From the NCBI GenBank assembly GCA_041309605.1, contig JBFYZH010000061.1:1-64000 (forward strand): a stretch of 64,000 nt of DNA, given 5' to 3'. Under the pieces are notes generated by a model. It made no database searches. It was not told where the DNA came from and was given only the letters and a program-made list of their open reading frames with translations. Shown in pieces: positions 50,348-58,856 of this stretch. Source of the DNA: JALOPX01 sp041309605 (GTDB taxonomy: Bacteria > Krumholzibacteriota > Krumholzibacteriia > Krumholzibacteriales > Krumholzibacteriaceae). The translations under genes and the position numbers were made by a program. Every line of letters starts with the position of its first letter. Positions within the stretch are counted from its first letter, which is position 1.

Positions 50348-50452
50348 GTGTCCAATCCGACCTGCCGATTATCAGGATAAGAAAACAGAATTACCGCTGC
50401 AACAATTGAACAATATCAATTCTTTTTTGAATTCCAGGGATTTCCCAGCAAT

Positions 50453-50538
50453 CTCGCAACAACCTTTGCGACAAACTTGCGACAAAACTCGTGACAATCA
50501 CGCTATGACACTACTGTGACACGAGCTATGACAACAAC
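50453..50538. repeat. Degenerate direct repeats between converging genes
   Basis: About seven imperfect copies of an 11-13 bp unit with core GCGACAA/GTGACA (for example TTGCGACAAAC, TTGCGACAAAAC, TCGTGACAATC, TGTGACACGAGC, TATGACAACAAC). They lie in the 227-base gap between the end of the restriction gene and the end of the DUF6880-like gene. Confidence 0.55.
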
Positions 50539-50574
50539 AGATTATCGGGGAGCGCAAATTTGTATCGTTTTTAC

Positions 50575-51924
50575 TCACTTCTTTTCATACTTGGACCAAA
50601 AACTGCTTTTTCGACCATGTTTGAGCCTGATACGTTCCGAGTAAGCGTCATGATTCTCCATGCCGCGCCAGTCCGAAATCGATATTGCCAGTTTTTCGAT
50701 TTTTTTCAGGTAACGAACTCCGTAAAAATACGTTTTTGTTTGAGCCCTCCGCAGAATGGAGTCCAGCAGGGCACGGTAGATCATCGTCGCGGCAAGAATC
50801 CGGCCATTTGATTCCATGGATTCCGCCAGTGGTAGAAAGCTCCCATACATATCGCCGTCAAGTCGATCGACGCGGTCGATAAGGTATCTTTCTGCGTCGT
50901 CCATTCGTCCCGCATCGATCAGGAAAGCGGCATCTGTGACTGACAACGTCTTTTCGCCAAGAATCAACGATACTTCACCATCGATCACGGCTGACCGCCC
51001 GTCACCGCCTATGACTGCCAGAAGTTCTTCAAGTGAATCGACGCGGCGGCATCTTCTGAAAATTCTCCAGGCAACCTCGGATTGTTTTACCCTGTCGCCA
51101 AGCCTGCCGTAGATGTCGAGCAATAATTCATCCTGTTCGTTCTCGCGAAAGTGTGCTTCCCCCCGGAGTTTGTCGAGCCATGCCAAAGCGGTCGCGATAT
51201 CGCCGCTTTCCAGGTAAACCCTGGCTATATCGATGCATGACGCCACCCCCGGATCTCCCCAGTTGGCTATCCTGGTCTTTTCGAACAGAGGGGCGTCCTT
51301 AACCTGCCGGGCGAGGGATTCGACGAGGAGCATCAGGTGCTTCTTTCTGTATTCGTCTATTTCCACTCCTATTATTTTCTGAAAGCGGGAAATCACGTCC
51401 CGGATGACAGGTTCGGGCAGAAAATCCGAGGCGTGACCGATTAGCACATCCCTCACACCGTAATCGTCCTTCAAGCTTAATTCAAACACCAGTTCCGCCA
51501 GCCATTCCTTGTCGTCGCATCGTGAGGCATACTCAATGAACAGATCCTTTGCGAACAGACGGTACACATCGCCGATCAGCCCGCTGGAATCGTCACAGCG
51601 GTTGAATACCGATTCGTCACTCTTAAAGAAGGATGCAACCAGTTCGGCCCCGGTTCCGGGATCGCTCACACCGGCCTTGAGATCATCGAGCAGGGTTTCC
51701 AATTGACGGGATAATTCCGCGGCCCCGTTCCAGCCGACGAAACGTCTCGAGCGTTTGAGGCCGGCCAGCTTGGCTTTGAACCGTTTATTATTCTCCGTAG
51801 GGGTTGCGGTCATGCGTTCCACAAGATCGCCGGCTGATTCATCATGATCGGCCAGCTTCAGAAGGGCATCGGCCAGAGCATCCGGACCCAGTTTAACGAG
51901 TCGTTCTTTCCTGCATTCATCCAA
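50575..51924 (-). CDS. DUF6880-like protein
   Basis: A 449-residue, cytoplasmic, alpha-helical protein without signal or membrane segment. N-terminal motifs LVKLGPDALADALLKLADHD and DLVERMTATPTENNKRFKAKLAGLKRSRRFVGW (in pieces) match my memory of the DUF6880 family, whose function is unknown; the rest looks like helical solenoid repeats (LFEKTRIANWGDP, CIDIARVYLESGDIATALAWLDKL). The start is TTG at 51924 with GGAG nine bases upstream, overlapping the stop region of a 30-codon upstream frame. The pair sits beside a restriction-modification gene, so a defence-island context is possible but unproven. Confidence 0.6.
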   Translation of the reverse strand: MDECRKERLVKLGPDALADALLKLADHDESAGDLVERMTATPTENNKRFKAKLAGLKRSRRFVGWNGAAELSRQLETLLDDLKAGVSDPGTGAELVASFFKSDESVFNRCDDSSGLIGDVYRLFAKDLFIEYASRCDDKEWLAELVFELSLKDDYGVRDVLIGHASDFLPEPVIRDVISRFQKIIGVEIDEYRKKHLMLLVESLARQVKDAPLFEKTRIANWGDPGVASCIDIARVYLESGDIATALAWLDKLRGEAHFRENEQDELLLDIYGRLGDRVKQSEVAWRIFRRCRRVDSLEELLAVIGGDGRSAVIDGEVSLILGEKTLSVTDAAFLIDAGRMDDAERYLIDRVDRLDGDMYGSFLPLAESMESNGRILAATMIYRALLDSILRRAQTKTYFYGVRYLKKIEKLAISISDWRGMENHDAYSERIRLKHGRKSSFWSKYEKK

Positions 51925-52053
51925 TGTCCGTTACTCCGGCAGTTCCGTACCCTGGTTCATGATCTCCACGTAACCGGCGTAGTTGAACAGGTAGTTTCGT
52001 TTCTGCGCGGCAAGCTTCAGCATCCCAGGAACCTGAAATAAGAATGTCCGTTA
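51923..52053. repeat. 11-bp direct repeats flanking the 30-codon frame
   Basis: AATGTCCGTTA occurs at 51923-51933 and 52043-52053, 120 bases apart. One copy overlaps the start of the DUF6880-like gene and the other the palindrome. They may be duplicated operators or a trace of slipped-strand rearrangement. Confidence 0.45.
51931..52023 (-). CDS. Possible 30-codon leader peptide or gene relic
   Basis: ATG at 52023 opens 30 codons (beginning MLKLAAQKRNYLFNYAGYVE, ending TELPE) before TAA at 51933. It lies directly behind the promoter-palindrome and directly ahead of the DUF6880-like gene, whose Shine-Dalgarno overlaps the end of this frame. It is gene-like in codon use but too short to place; it may be a leader peptide or the C-terminal remnant of a deleted gene. 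An 11-bp direct repeat (AATGTCCGTTA) flanks it. Confidence 0.35.
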   Translation of the reverse strand: MLKLAAQKRNYLFNYAGYVEIMNQGTELPE

Positions 52054-52082
52054 TTTTAGGATATACTGTTATACTAAAATAA
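52051..52082. promoter_or_regulatory. Palindromic operator overlapping a promoter
   Basis: Arms TTATTTTAG (52051-52059) and CTAAAATAA (52074-52082) pair perfectly around 14 AT-rich bases, with inner GATATA/TATA symmetry. It covers the -10 and the whole spacer of the leftward promoter, so a bound protein would block it. Confidence 0.6.
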
Positions 52083-52088
52083 TCACAA
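52060..52088 (-). promoter_or_regulatory. sigma-70-type promoter for the DUF6880-like unit
   Basis: Leftwards: TTGTGA (52088-52083), 17 bases, TATATC (52065-52060). The predicted start is near 52053, about 30 bases before the short frame. Confidence 0.45.
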
Positions 52089-52154
52089 GGACGATCGGTC
52101 AGCAATAACAGCCTTTCCGCATCGCAACCACATACAACCCAATCAATTATACAC

Positions 52155-54224
52155 CTACTTCACATTCCTCAGCGGCGAACGTATAAGCAGGAACCCGATG
52201 ATGCCTATGCACACGAGGCTCAGCAGGTACGAAGGGTTCTCGAACATCTGAAACAGCTCGATCTCGGCAAAAGCGAGCCCCGCGAAGAGAAGACCGAGAA
52301 GCGCCTCCCCCGCGATCAGGCCCGACGAGATCAGTACGCCGACGTTTCCCATCCTGTCCTTCGCGTCCTTTTCCATCTTTCGCTTTTCGGCGAACCGTTC
52401 CAGCAGCGCCTTCATCAGGCCGCCGACGAAGATAGCGAACGACGTTTCGATCGGCAGGTACATTCCGACGCTTATCAGCATCGGGCTCTTCACCTGCATC
52501 ATGATGAATGCGCACCCCATCAGCATCCCCGCTATTATCAGGATAAATTCAGTCTTCTTTTGGACGATGCTGTTCGCGACCACTGCCATCAGGCTCGCCT
52601 GGGGCGCAGGAAGTTCCTCGCCTCCGAACCCGGCGTTGGTGCCGAGAATATCGTTCTGCCGCTCGGGAGCGGCCCGTCTGATTTGGTCGAGCGTATATGT
52701 CGTCCCGGCCAGAGCCGGATCCTGCCCCTTGTATTCGACCAGGGAGACTCCGCTCTTTTCGAGCCTCTCGATCTCGTTTCCTACAACCTTCTTTACGTCG
52801 GCAAGATGAAGAAGGGAAATAACGAGAAACATGACGAGCGCCGCCGCGGCCACACCGAAGATATCGCCGACCTGCATCCGCCACGGCGTGCATCCGAGGA
52901 TGTGGCCGGCTTTGAGGTCCTGCATCATTTCGCCGGCGACCGAGACGCTCGTGCAGGTGAATGCCGCGACTCCGAGAACCGCCGCCACGGCGGCGGCCCC
53001 CTTCATACCCAGCCCGACCATCAAAAGGGCAACCACGATCAGCACCGACACGGTGAGCCCGCTCGTCGGGTTGTTGCTCACCCCGATGATGCCGACAAGA
53101 TACCCGGAGACGGCTGCAAAAACGAAACCGAGAAAGAGCATCACGACGGCCGCGACCGCCGCCGGACCGATGCTCTGCGTGAAATAGTTGAATATGAACA
53201 GCATGATCACCGCGATGACACCGATCGCGAGAAGGGACCAGCGGATGTTGATGTCCTTGTCGGTTCGCGATATCGCTGCGTCGTCCACGGCGGACTTTTT
53301 CATATAGGAGAACGAGCGTGTGATCCCCGTGAAGAGACTGTTGCGCATCTTGTAGAGCGTGTAGAAGGCGCCGACGAGCATCCCTCCGATCGCTATGTAT
53401 CGGACATAGTTTTTCCATACCGCGGTGAGCTCGTAGGTCCAGTCGGTCACGGCGCCCGGGTCGCCGCGGTGGATGAAGAAGGCGATCATCGGCGTCAGAA
53501 GGCCCCACGCCAGCACGCCGCCGCTGAAGTTGATCGCGCCCAGTTTCGGGCCGATGATATAGCCGACTCCGAAGTACGCGGGGCTCATCCCGGGAGCGCG
53601 CAGCATCATCACGCCTTTCGAGCCCCTGGCGAGCATCACGATCTTCTGCCATCCTTCGGCGACGAATTTGAACTCCACCAGAGCGCTGAAGAGGGCGCCC
53701 ACGCCCATGCCCATGAAGAGGAAACGCGAGCTCTGCGCTCCGCTCTGCCCCGATTTGTGAATCTCCGAAGCGGCGATCGATTCGGGAAAGGGAAGCTCGG
53801 CGTCCTCGACAAGAACGCGGCGAAGGATCGTCACGAACATGATACCGAGTATGCCGGCGACGACCAGCATGATCGTCGAGAGAATGTAATGTTCGAGCGA
53901 AAAGAAGGGATTCCAGATTCCGGCGATGCAGAAGGCCGGCAGCGTGAAGATCGCGCCGGTCGCAACGTTCCCTCCTATCGAGCCCACCGTTCTCGCGGCG
54001 TTCTCCTCGAGCAGGGTCCCCTTCATCGCCTTGATGACGGCCATGCCGACAACGGCGGTCGTGTAGGTGGCGGCAATCGTCATTCCCGCCTTGAGGCCCA
54101 GGTACGCGTTGGCGGCGCCCATAAATATAGCCATCAGAACGCCGAGGAGCACCGCCCGCGGGGTGAACTCCGCCATCTTCGTTTCAGCGGGAACGAACGG
54201 AACGAACTTTTTCTCCTGATTCAT
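52155..54224 (-). CDS. OPT-family oligopeptide transporter
   Basis: A 689-residue inner-membrane protein with about 14-16 helices, matching the bacterial OPT (oligopeptide transporter/YSL-like) family. Motifs include the first-helix FTPRAVLLGVLMAIFMGAANAYLGLKAGMTI region (in pieces), IGGNVATGAIFTLPA, DAELPFPESIAASEIH, GVSNNPTSGLTVSVL (the NPTSG motif is diagnostic) and EMMQDLKAGHILGCTPWRMQ. Substrates are probably peptides or metal chelates taken up with protons. ATG 54224 is preferred; GTG 54242 is possible. It has its own promoter and no operon partner. Confidence 0.9.
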   Translation of the reverse strand: MNQEKKFVPFVPAETKMAEFTPRAVLLGVLMAIFMGAANAYLGLKAGMTIAATYTTAVVGMAVIKAMKGTLLEENAARTVGSIGGNVATGAIFTLPAFCIAGIWNPFFSLEHYILSTIMLVVAGILGIMFVTILRRVLVEDAELPFPESIAASEIHKSGQSGAQSSRFLFMGMGVGALFSALVEFKFVAEGWQKIVMLARGSKGVMMLRAPGMSPAYFGVGYIIGPKLGAINFSGGVLAWGLLTPMIAFFIHRGDPGAVTDWTYELTAVWKNYVRYIAIGGMLVGAFYTLYKMRNSLFTGITRSFSYMKKSAVDDAAISRTDKDINIRWSLLAIGVIAVIMLFIFNYFTQSIGPAAVAAVVMLFLGFVFAAVSGYLVGIIGVSNNPTSGLTVSVLIVVALLMVGLGMKGAAAVAAVLGVAAFTCTSVSVAGEMMQDLKAGHILGCTPWRMQVGDIFGVAAAALVMFLVISLLHLADVKKVVGNEIERLEKSGVSLVEYKGQDPALAGTTYTLDQIRRAAPERQNDILGTNAGFGGEELPAPQASLMAVVANSIVQKKTEFILIIAGMLMGCAFIMMQVKSPMLISVGMYLPIETSFAIFVGGLMKALLERFAEKRKMEKDAKDRMGNVGVLISSGLIAGEALLGLLFAGLAFAEIELFQMFENPSYLLSLVCIGIIGFLLIRSPLRNVK

Positions 54225-54286
54225 GACGACAAAACCTCGCACTCTAATGTGAATAGAAAGCGATCGAAGAACGCCGATTTCGGGAA

Positions 54287-54315
54287 ATCGTATCCGAGCG
54301 ATGCGCCGGTGTCAA
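54287..54315 (-). promoter_or_regulatory. Promoter for the OPT transporter
   Basis: Leftwards: perfect TTGACA (54315-54310), 17 bases, TACGAT (54292-54287). Predicted leader about 55 bases. Confidence 0.45.
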
Positions 54316-54426
54316 GCTGTATGCACCGGGCGGACAAAGGGCTGCTGCTGTGATTGAATGGGGGATCTTGTGATCTGTCGGCCGCATGGCAAGCGCGGCT
54401 CGCGGGTCAGCCCGCAATCCGCATCG

Positions 54427-55758
54427 TCAGGGACTTGCGCTGCGTTTCACATAGACATAGAAAGGGATGCCGAGAAGCATCAGGATGAACCCGTACATCA
54501 CCACCTCCGCTCCGGTACCGTATATCGCGTAAATGGAGTAGGCGAAGGCCAGAAGCGAAAAAAACGAATCCTTGATGAAGCGCCATACGCAGAAGTCGGG
54601 CGACCGCCTGACGAGCAGCTGCATCTCCGCGGCGGCGGTGAAGGCATAGACCGGCAGGAAGGCGAGCGTGGCCAGAAGCAACATGATCCTGAAGGCGGAT
54701 GTAAGGTTCTGAGCATAGTTGAGGATGAGCAGCAGATTGGTCAGAACGGCGCTGACGATCAGGGCGACATGGGGGGTCGCCGTACGGGGATGGACCTTCG
54801 CCATGACGGCTGGAAACAGGCCGCTCTCCCCTGCCGAAAAGGCGCTGCGCGCCGTCGTCAGCACCCAGCCGGAAACGGCTCCGAGGGTCGAGACGATCGC
54901 TCCCAGCGCGATGAAGGGGCCGCCCCACGAAAGGCCGCTGACCTTCGTGATGATGTCGGCAAGAGGCGAAGGCGAGACGGCCAGGTCGGCCTGCTTCATG
55001 CCGCCCATCGCCATGAAACTGACCGCCAGGTATATCACCGCGGTGAAAAGGATGCCGTAGATGGTGCTGCGCCGGATGTTCCGCGACGGATCGCGTATCT
55101 CGCCGGCCGGGACGGTCGCGCATTCCAGCCCGACAAAAGCCCACAGTGTGATGGCGATGGCGGCGGGCAGGCCCGTGAAGCCCACAAGCTCCGGTTTCGA
55201 GACGGTCGCGAGATTGGCCGGCTCGAAGAAGAACGCGGCGATGACGACGAAGGCCAGAAGCGGAACGATCTTCAATGTCGTGGTGACGATTCCGAGGTTC
55301 CCCGCCTTCCGGACGCCGAGAATGTTGATAACGGTGAAGACCCACAGAACGATCGAGGATAGGAGGAAGGCCAGGAGCCTGTTCTCGCCGAACACCGGGA
55401 AAAAGTAGGTGGAATAGCTCACGAAACCTGTGATGATGGTCGCGTTGCCGACCCAGCTCCCTATCCAGTAGATCCACGCCACCTGGAAGGCGGGAAATTC
55501 GCCGAAGGCCTTGCGCGTGAAAACGATGGGGCCGCCTGTCGCCGGGTATGCCGCCCCCATGTTGGCAAAGCAGATCGCCAGAAGGAACGAGCCGGCGGCG
55601 GTGATGATCCACGCGGTCATCGCGGCGCCCGGGTTCGCGACGGCGGCCAGGGCCTGCGGCGCCATGAAGATCCCCGAGCCGATGGTGTTGCCGACCACTA
55701 TGGCTGTCGCTGCGGCAAGCCCCAGATCGCGTTTCAACGATACGGTGTTCGTCTGCAT
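54427..55758 (-). CDS. APC-family amino-acid permease
   Basis: A 443-residue permease with about 12 helices. N-terminal GNTIGSGIFMAPQALA is the hallmark substrate-binding motif of the APC superfamily (unwound helix 1), followed by GGPIVFTRKAFGEFPAF (conserved in the APA group), and WAFVGLECATVPAGEIRDPSRNIRRST in helix 6 (in pieces). It resembles basic amino-acid/polyamine antiporters of the APA group or glutamate/GABA-type exchangers; substrate is open. It begins with ATG at 55758 and is a single gene. Confidence 0.88.
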   Translation of the reverse strand: MQTNTVSLKRDLGLAAATAIVVGNTIGSGIFMAPQALAAVANPGAAMTAWIITAAGSFLLAICFANMGAAYPATGGPIVFTRKAFGEFPAFQVAWIYWIGSWVGNATIITGFVSYSTYFFPVFGENRLLAFLLSSIVLWVFTVINILGVRKAGNLGIVTTTLKIVPLLAFVVIAAFFFEPANLATVSKPELVGFTGLPAAIAITLWAFVGLECATVPAGEIRDPSRNIRRSTIYGILFTAVIYLAVSFMAMGGMKQADLAVSPSPLADIITKVSGLSWGGPFIALGAIVSTLGAVSGWVLTTARSAFSAGESGLFPAVMAKVHPRTATPHVALIVSAVLTNLLLILNYAQNLTSAFRIMLLLATLAFLPVYAFTAAAEMQLLVRRSPDFCVWRFIKDSFFSLLAFAYSIYAIYGTGAEVVMYGFILMLLGIPFYVYVKRSASP

Positions 55759-55834
55759 CCGACCCTCCGCGGTCCAAAATACCAGAAAGACCGGCTCGTG
55801 TCTCTGTTTAGTTTATTCCGGCTGATCGCTGCGG

Positions 55835-57280
55835 CTAACCGGTAATCCACTCGAGCGCCTTATTCCACGCCGCGCGTAAAATATCCGGCGCCCATAGAAT
55901 GAATGCGGCGACGCCGCCGACAAGAACGATGACCCATGTGATATATCCAATTCCAGCCAGAATTGTAAGTTCCGTGCTCGACCTCGGACGGTATTCCCGA
56001 TCCTTCAGGTAACCGGCGCCGTAGGTTCGTCCAAGTATGAAACGCAGAGTAGTACGATCGATCCAATAAGCGACATGCGCATAACCGGGAATAAAACCCG
56101 AACCGATGTGAATATTCGAAGGAGGCTCGTCGCCGCAGATGAATGGATTTTCAAGAGCGCCGGAAACCGGGTCAAAGACATGGTAAAAGTTGATCCACCA
56201 TTCCGTCTCCTCCGGCTTCCTGCCGGGATCTTTCCCGTCATTTCCGCCGTCCGCGAGGGTCTCACCGGAGTCGAGCAGCGCCCGGCGCGACGCGCCGGGC
56301 CATGGCCGCAGCGAATTTTCCTTAAAGAGAAAAGCGATTTTATCGAGCGGGCTTCCCAATGTTACGAATCGGCACAACGATCTTCGCAGCAGCGCAACGC
56401 CCTCCTTTTGCTCGTCGTCGCCGGAGCTTTCAAGCTCGGCCGCCTTGTGAAAGAGGGCCGAAAGCACGTTGTAGCTGATGACCGTTCCGAGGCTGTGAGC
56501 CACCCACACCACGCGTTCGAAGGAAAGGCGCTCCCCCCCCGCTTCGAGCAACTCGCCCGAAACAAGATGTCGGAATTCCCGGTCGAGCCCGATCATGCGC
56601 AGGAACTGTTCCTCTATGCGCTCGTCGATGCGCTGCACGATGGCGCGTTCCACCACGCCCTGCGGGTCGATGTACAGGCGCACGTCGTTGAGGTAGCCGG
56701 TTATCGCTTCCCGGTGGCGAACCCACGCGAACAACAGCGCGACGCACGATACGATCTGGAAGGGCCAATAGAGAAGCCAGGCGAACGGGCTCACCTCGCG
56801 CATCACCATGGGATTGAGCAGGCGCAGTTGCCGGCCCAGCAACCAGCGAATCGTCCTGGCGCCCGAAACGACGCGGTGCTTCCACAGATTGTCGAAAAAT
56901 TTCCTCTCGCGCTCGTTGAAGCGTTCCCAGTCCTCCGGAAATGTCGCCCGGATATCGTCGTAGTCGGCCCAATATCCGTCGAAGATGAACGGGGGCGGCA
57001 TTTCGCGCACTGCCCGAGAATTGTCGCCGGCCTGATCGGGATGCTTCTTTTGCCAGGCGGCGATGTCCTCGAGAGCGTCCTCGAAACCGGCTCGAAGCTG
57101 CGCCGCGGTTTCCGTGCAGCACTGCTTGCCGATGCCGTGAACGACAAAGATGGCGCTGGCAAGGCCCGGATGGCGGGTCATGCCGTCCGGCAGCGTTCCC
57201 GGAACACGTTGAATATTCCAGTAATATTTTGCGTCTTCGAACGCCAGCGGGCGTTGCCTGGAATATCGGGAACTTTTCAT
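55835..57280 (-). CDS. Membrane-anchored alpha/beta hydrolase-like protein
   Basis: A 481-residue protein with an alpha/beta-hydrolase pattern: IFVVHGIGKQ (strand then oxyanion turn) near residue 45, and VVWVAHSLGTVISYNVL (nucleophile elbow with Ser in HSLGT) about residue 265, with a conserved late FYHVFDPVSG and AYWIDRTTLRF (possible His). A hydrophobic patch (about 165-185) and a C-terminal helix pair (about 440-470) suggest membrane attachment. It may be a lipase or esterase; the role is unknown. Single gene between the APC permease and the aldolase. Confidence 0.6.
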   Translation of the reverse strand: MKSSRYSRQRPLAFEDAKYYWNIQRVPGTLPDGMTRHPGLASAIFVVHGIGKQCCTETAAQLRAGFEDALEDIAAWQKKHPDQAGDNSRAVREMPPPFIFDGYWADYDDIRATFPEDWERFNERERKFFDNLWKHRVVSGARTIRWLLGRQLRLLNPMVMREVSPFAWLLYWPFQIVSCVALLFAWVRHREAITGYLNDVRLYIDPQGVVERAIVQRIDERIEEQFLRMIGLDREFRHLVSGELLEAGGERLSFERVVWVAHSLGTVISYNVLSALFHKAAELESSGDDEQKEGVALLRRSLCRFVTLGSPLDKIAFLFKENSLRPWPGASRRALLDSGETLADGGNDGKDPGRKPEETEWWINFYHVFDPVSGALENPFICGDEPPSNIHIGSGFIPGYAHVAYWIDRTTLRFILGRTYGAGYLKDREYRPRSSTELTILAGIGYITWVIVLVGGVAAFILWAPDILRAAWNKALEWITG

Positions 57281-57422
57281 GGCGTGTTCTCCCCTCCTGG
57301 CGGTTGAACCCTTCGTGAAATATCCGAACCCGGCCGAGCCGGTCCCGGCAAAACCACCTATTTATAATTAATGTCGCCCTAAAAGCGCATGTTGCATTCA
57401 AAACGGCAAAGCTCGCACCGCG

Positions 57423-58709
57423 TCAATCCTCGAAGTTCCCCCCGGCGCCCTTGTCGGCGGACAGCGACTTCGCCCGTTCGACGATCTTCTCCCTGGTCCA
57501 TTCGGACGGCTCCTCCATCCGCGAAGCCTTGGGACCCGGATCGTGCGATCCCGCCTCGAGTATCGCCTCAATCGCGAGCTGGGCGGTGTCCCCGGCGTTG
57601 AAAACCGTGACCAGCAGGCGATGGACGAATTCCTCCACCGCCCCGGCCATCCTCTCCCTGACCTCCAGCGGCTGTCCCATGATCCTGTTCTCGAAGGGAA
57701 GGTTGAGTTTCTTGAAGTCGCCGCCTTTAAGATTCTTTTCCCGGGCGTAAACGGTCATCTCCTCCCACAACCGGTCGGTCACGCCCTGATCCTTAACCTT
57801 GATGAAGTTCCCGTCGCCGTCGAGGATCGCGTTGCCGTAGTCGTTGACCTCAACGCCCCAGGACACCATCTGCAGCGCGGTCGCCACGTTCGCCTTGGTT
57901 GTTTTGGTTTTCGCCGCTATCGCTCGCAGCCGTTCCGAGCTGTTGCCTGAGGTGCCGTGTTGCGCGCCCGACACCCTGTAATCCTTTATCGCTTCGTGGA
58001 TCGCCGCGGTGAGTTCGATCTGTATCCCCGAATCGCTCGCCTCGATGCCGTGGGTCGTCCCGTTGTTGAGCGCGATCCAGTCGGGGAAGATGCCGTGCGC
58101 GTTAAGTCCCCTCACTAGAAACCGGGCCTCCGCCGCCGTCGAGAGCCCTTCCTTCCCCTTGATCTCCCCCACCTCGGTTTCGAGGCCGGCCCACTTCGGC
58201 ACGTACGGATTGAGCTCGAGGCTCGCGAGCAGGTTCAGGTCGTCGCTGAGGTGCGACGCGTCGATCGCGATCGAGGTGATCCCCGCCTCGAAGATGGACG
58301 GGATCTCCGTTCTCGCCGCTTCGATGTCCTTGTCCCCCTTGATGCCATAATGGTCCGCGTGAACCGCGACCGGCACCGTGACGCCGAGACGGTTGCAGAG
58401 ATAGTCAACCTGCATCGCAATGTTCCACAAGCTCACCGGGCAATAAGCCTTGGCGCCCCCTTCCGACTTCGCGATCTCGACGATCACGGCGGCGTTCGCC
58501 CGTTGTGCGGCGCGCAGAGCACCCTCTATCACGAGGTGGCTCCTGCCGTTCGCCGCGATCGTCATGGCCCCGCCTTTTTCGAGCATGGCCCTGTCGATGA
58601 ATTTCCCGCTGACGAGAAGCGCCTTCGAATTGGGAAAAAGCCTCGCGACGTTCGGAGGACGGCCGACCTTGACGGCTCTTTCGAAATCCGCCTTTTTTAT
58701 CCTGGACAT
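57423..58709 (-). CDS. Class II fructose-bisphosphate aldolase-like enzyme
   Basis: A 428-residue protein of the zinc-dependent class II aldolase family. VPVAVHADHYG carries the first zinc-ligand His after the catalytic-Asp-type position (ADH), GLETEVGEIKGKEG gives the Glu ligand region, NNGTTHG gives a His ligand, and GAQHGTSGN is the phosphate-binding loop. It is longer than typical FBA (about 280-360), with about 60 extra residues at each end, like some Fba-related proteins. It probably cleaves fructose-1,6-bisphosphate or tagatose bisphosphate. GGAAGG lies upstream of the ATG at 58709. Confidence 0.82.
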   Translation of the reverse strand: MSRIKKADFERAVKVGRPPNVARLFPNSKALLVSGKFIDRAMLEKGGAMTIAANGRSHLVIEGALRAAQRANAAVIVEIAKSEGGAKAYCPVSLWNIAMQVDYLCNRLGVTVPVAVHADHYGIKGDKDIEAARTEIPSIFEAGITSIAIDASHLSDDLNLLASLELNPYVPKWAGLETEVGEIKGKEGLSTAAEARFLVRGLNAHGIFPDWIALNNGTTHGIEASDSGIQIELTAAIHEAIKDYRVSGAQHGTSGNSSERLRAIAAKTKTTKANVATALQMVSWGVEVNDYGNAILDGDGNFIKVKDQGVTDRLWEEMTVYAREKNLKGGDFKKLNLPFENRIMGQPLEVRERMAGAVEEFVHRLLVTVFNAGDTAQLAIEAILEAGSHDPGPKASRMEEPSEWTREKIVERAKSLSADKGAGGNFED

Positions 58710-58776
58710 ACGACGCCTTCCTTGAATGAATGAGGTGAAAGCAACCCGAGCCGGCGCCCGCCGCGCCCTTCCCTAT

Positions 58777-58805
58777 TTTGTATTTGAATTTCCAATCCCC
58801 GTCAA
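58777..58805 (-). promoter_or_regulatory. Possible promoter for the aldolase gene
   Basis: Leftwards: TTGACG (58805-58800), 17 bases, TACAAA (58782-58777). Leader about 60 bases. Confidence 0.4.
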
Positions 58806-58856
58806 ATGGTTTCTTCGGCCGGTTTCTTTCGAAAGGCCGCTCGCGACACATCTGGC

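Noticed and set aside
52560..54353. Long rightward frame inside the OPT transporter
   Set aside because: Charged, repetitive composition typical of antisense to a membrane protein; the OPT gene with NPTSG motif is the real one.
54407..55777. Leftward frame overlapping the amino-acid permease in another frame
   Set aside because: No hydrophobic helices or motifs; the APC permease frame is clearly real.
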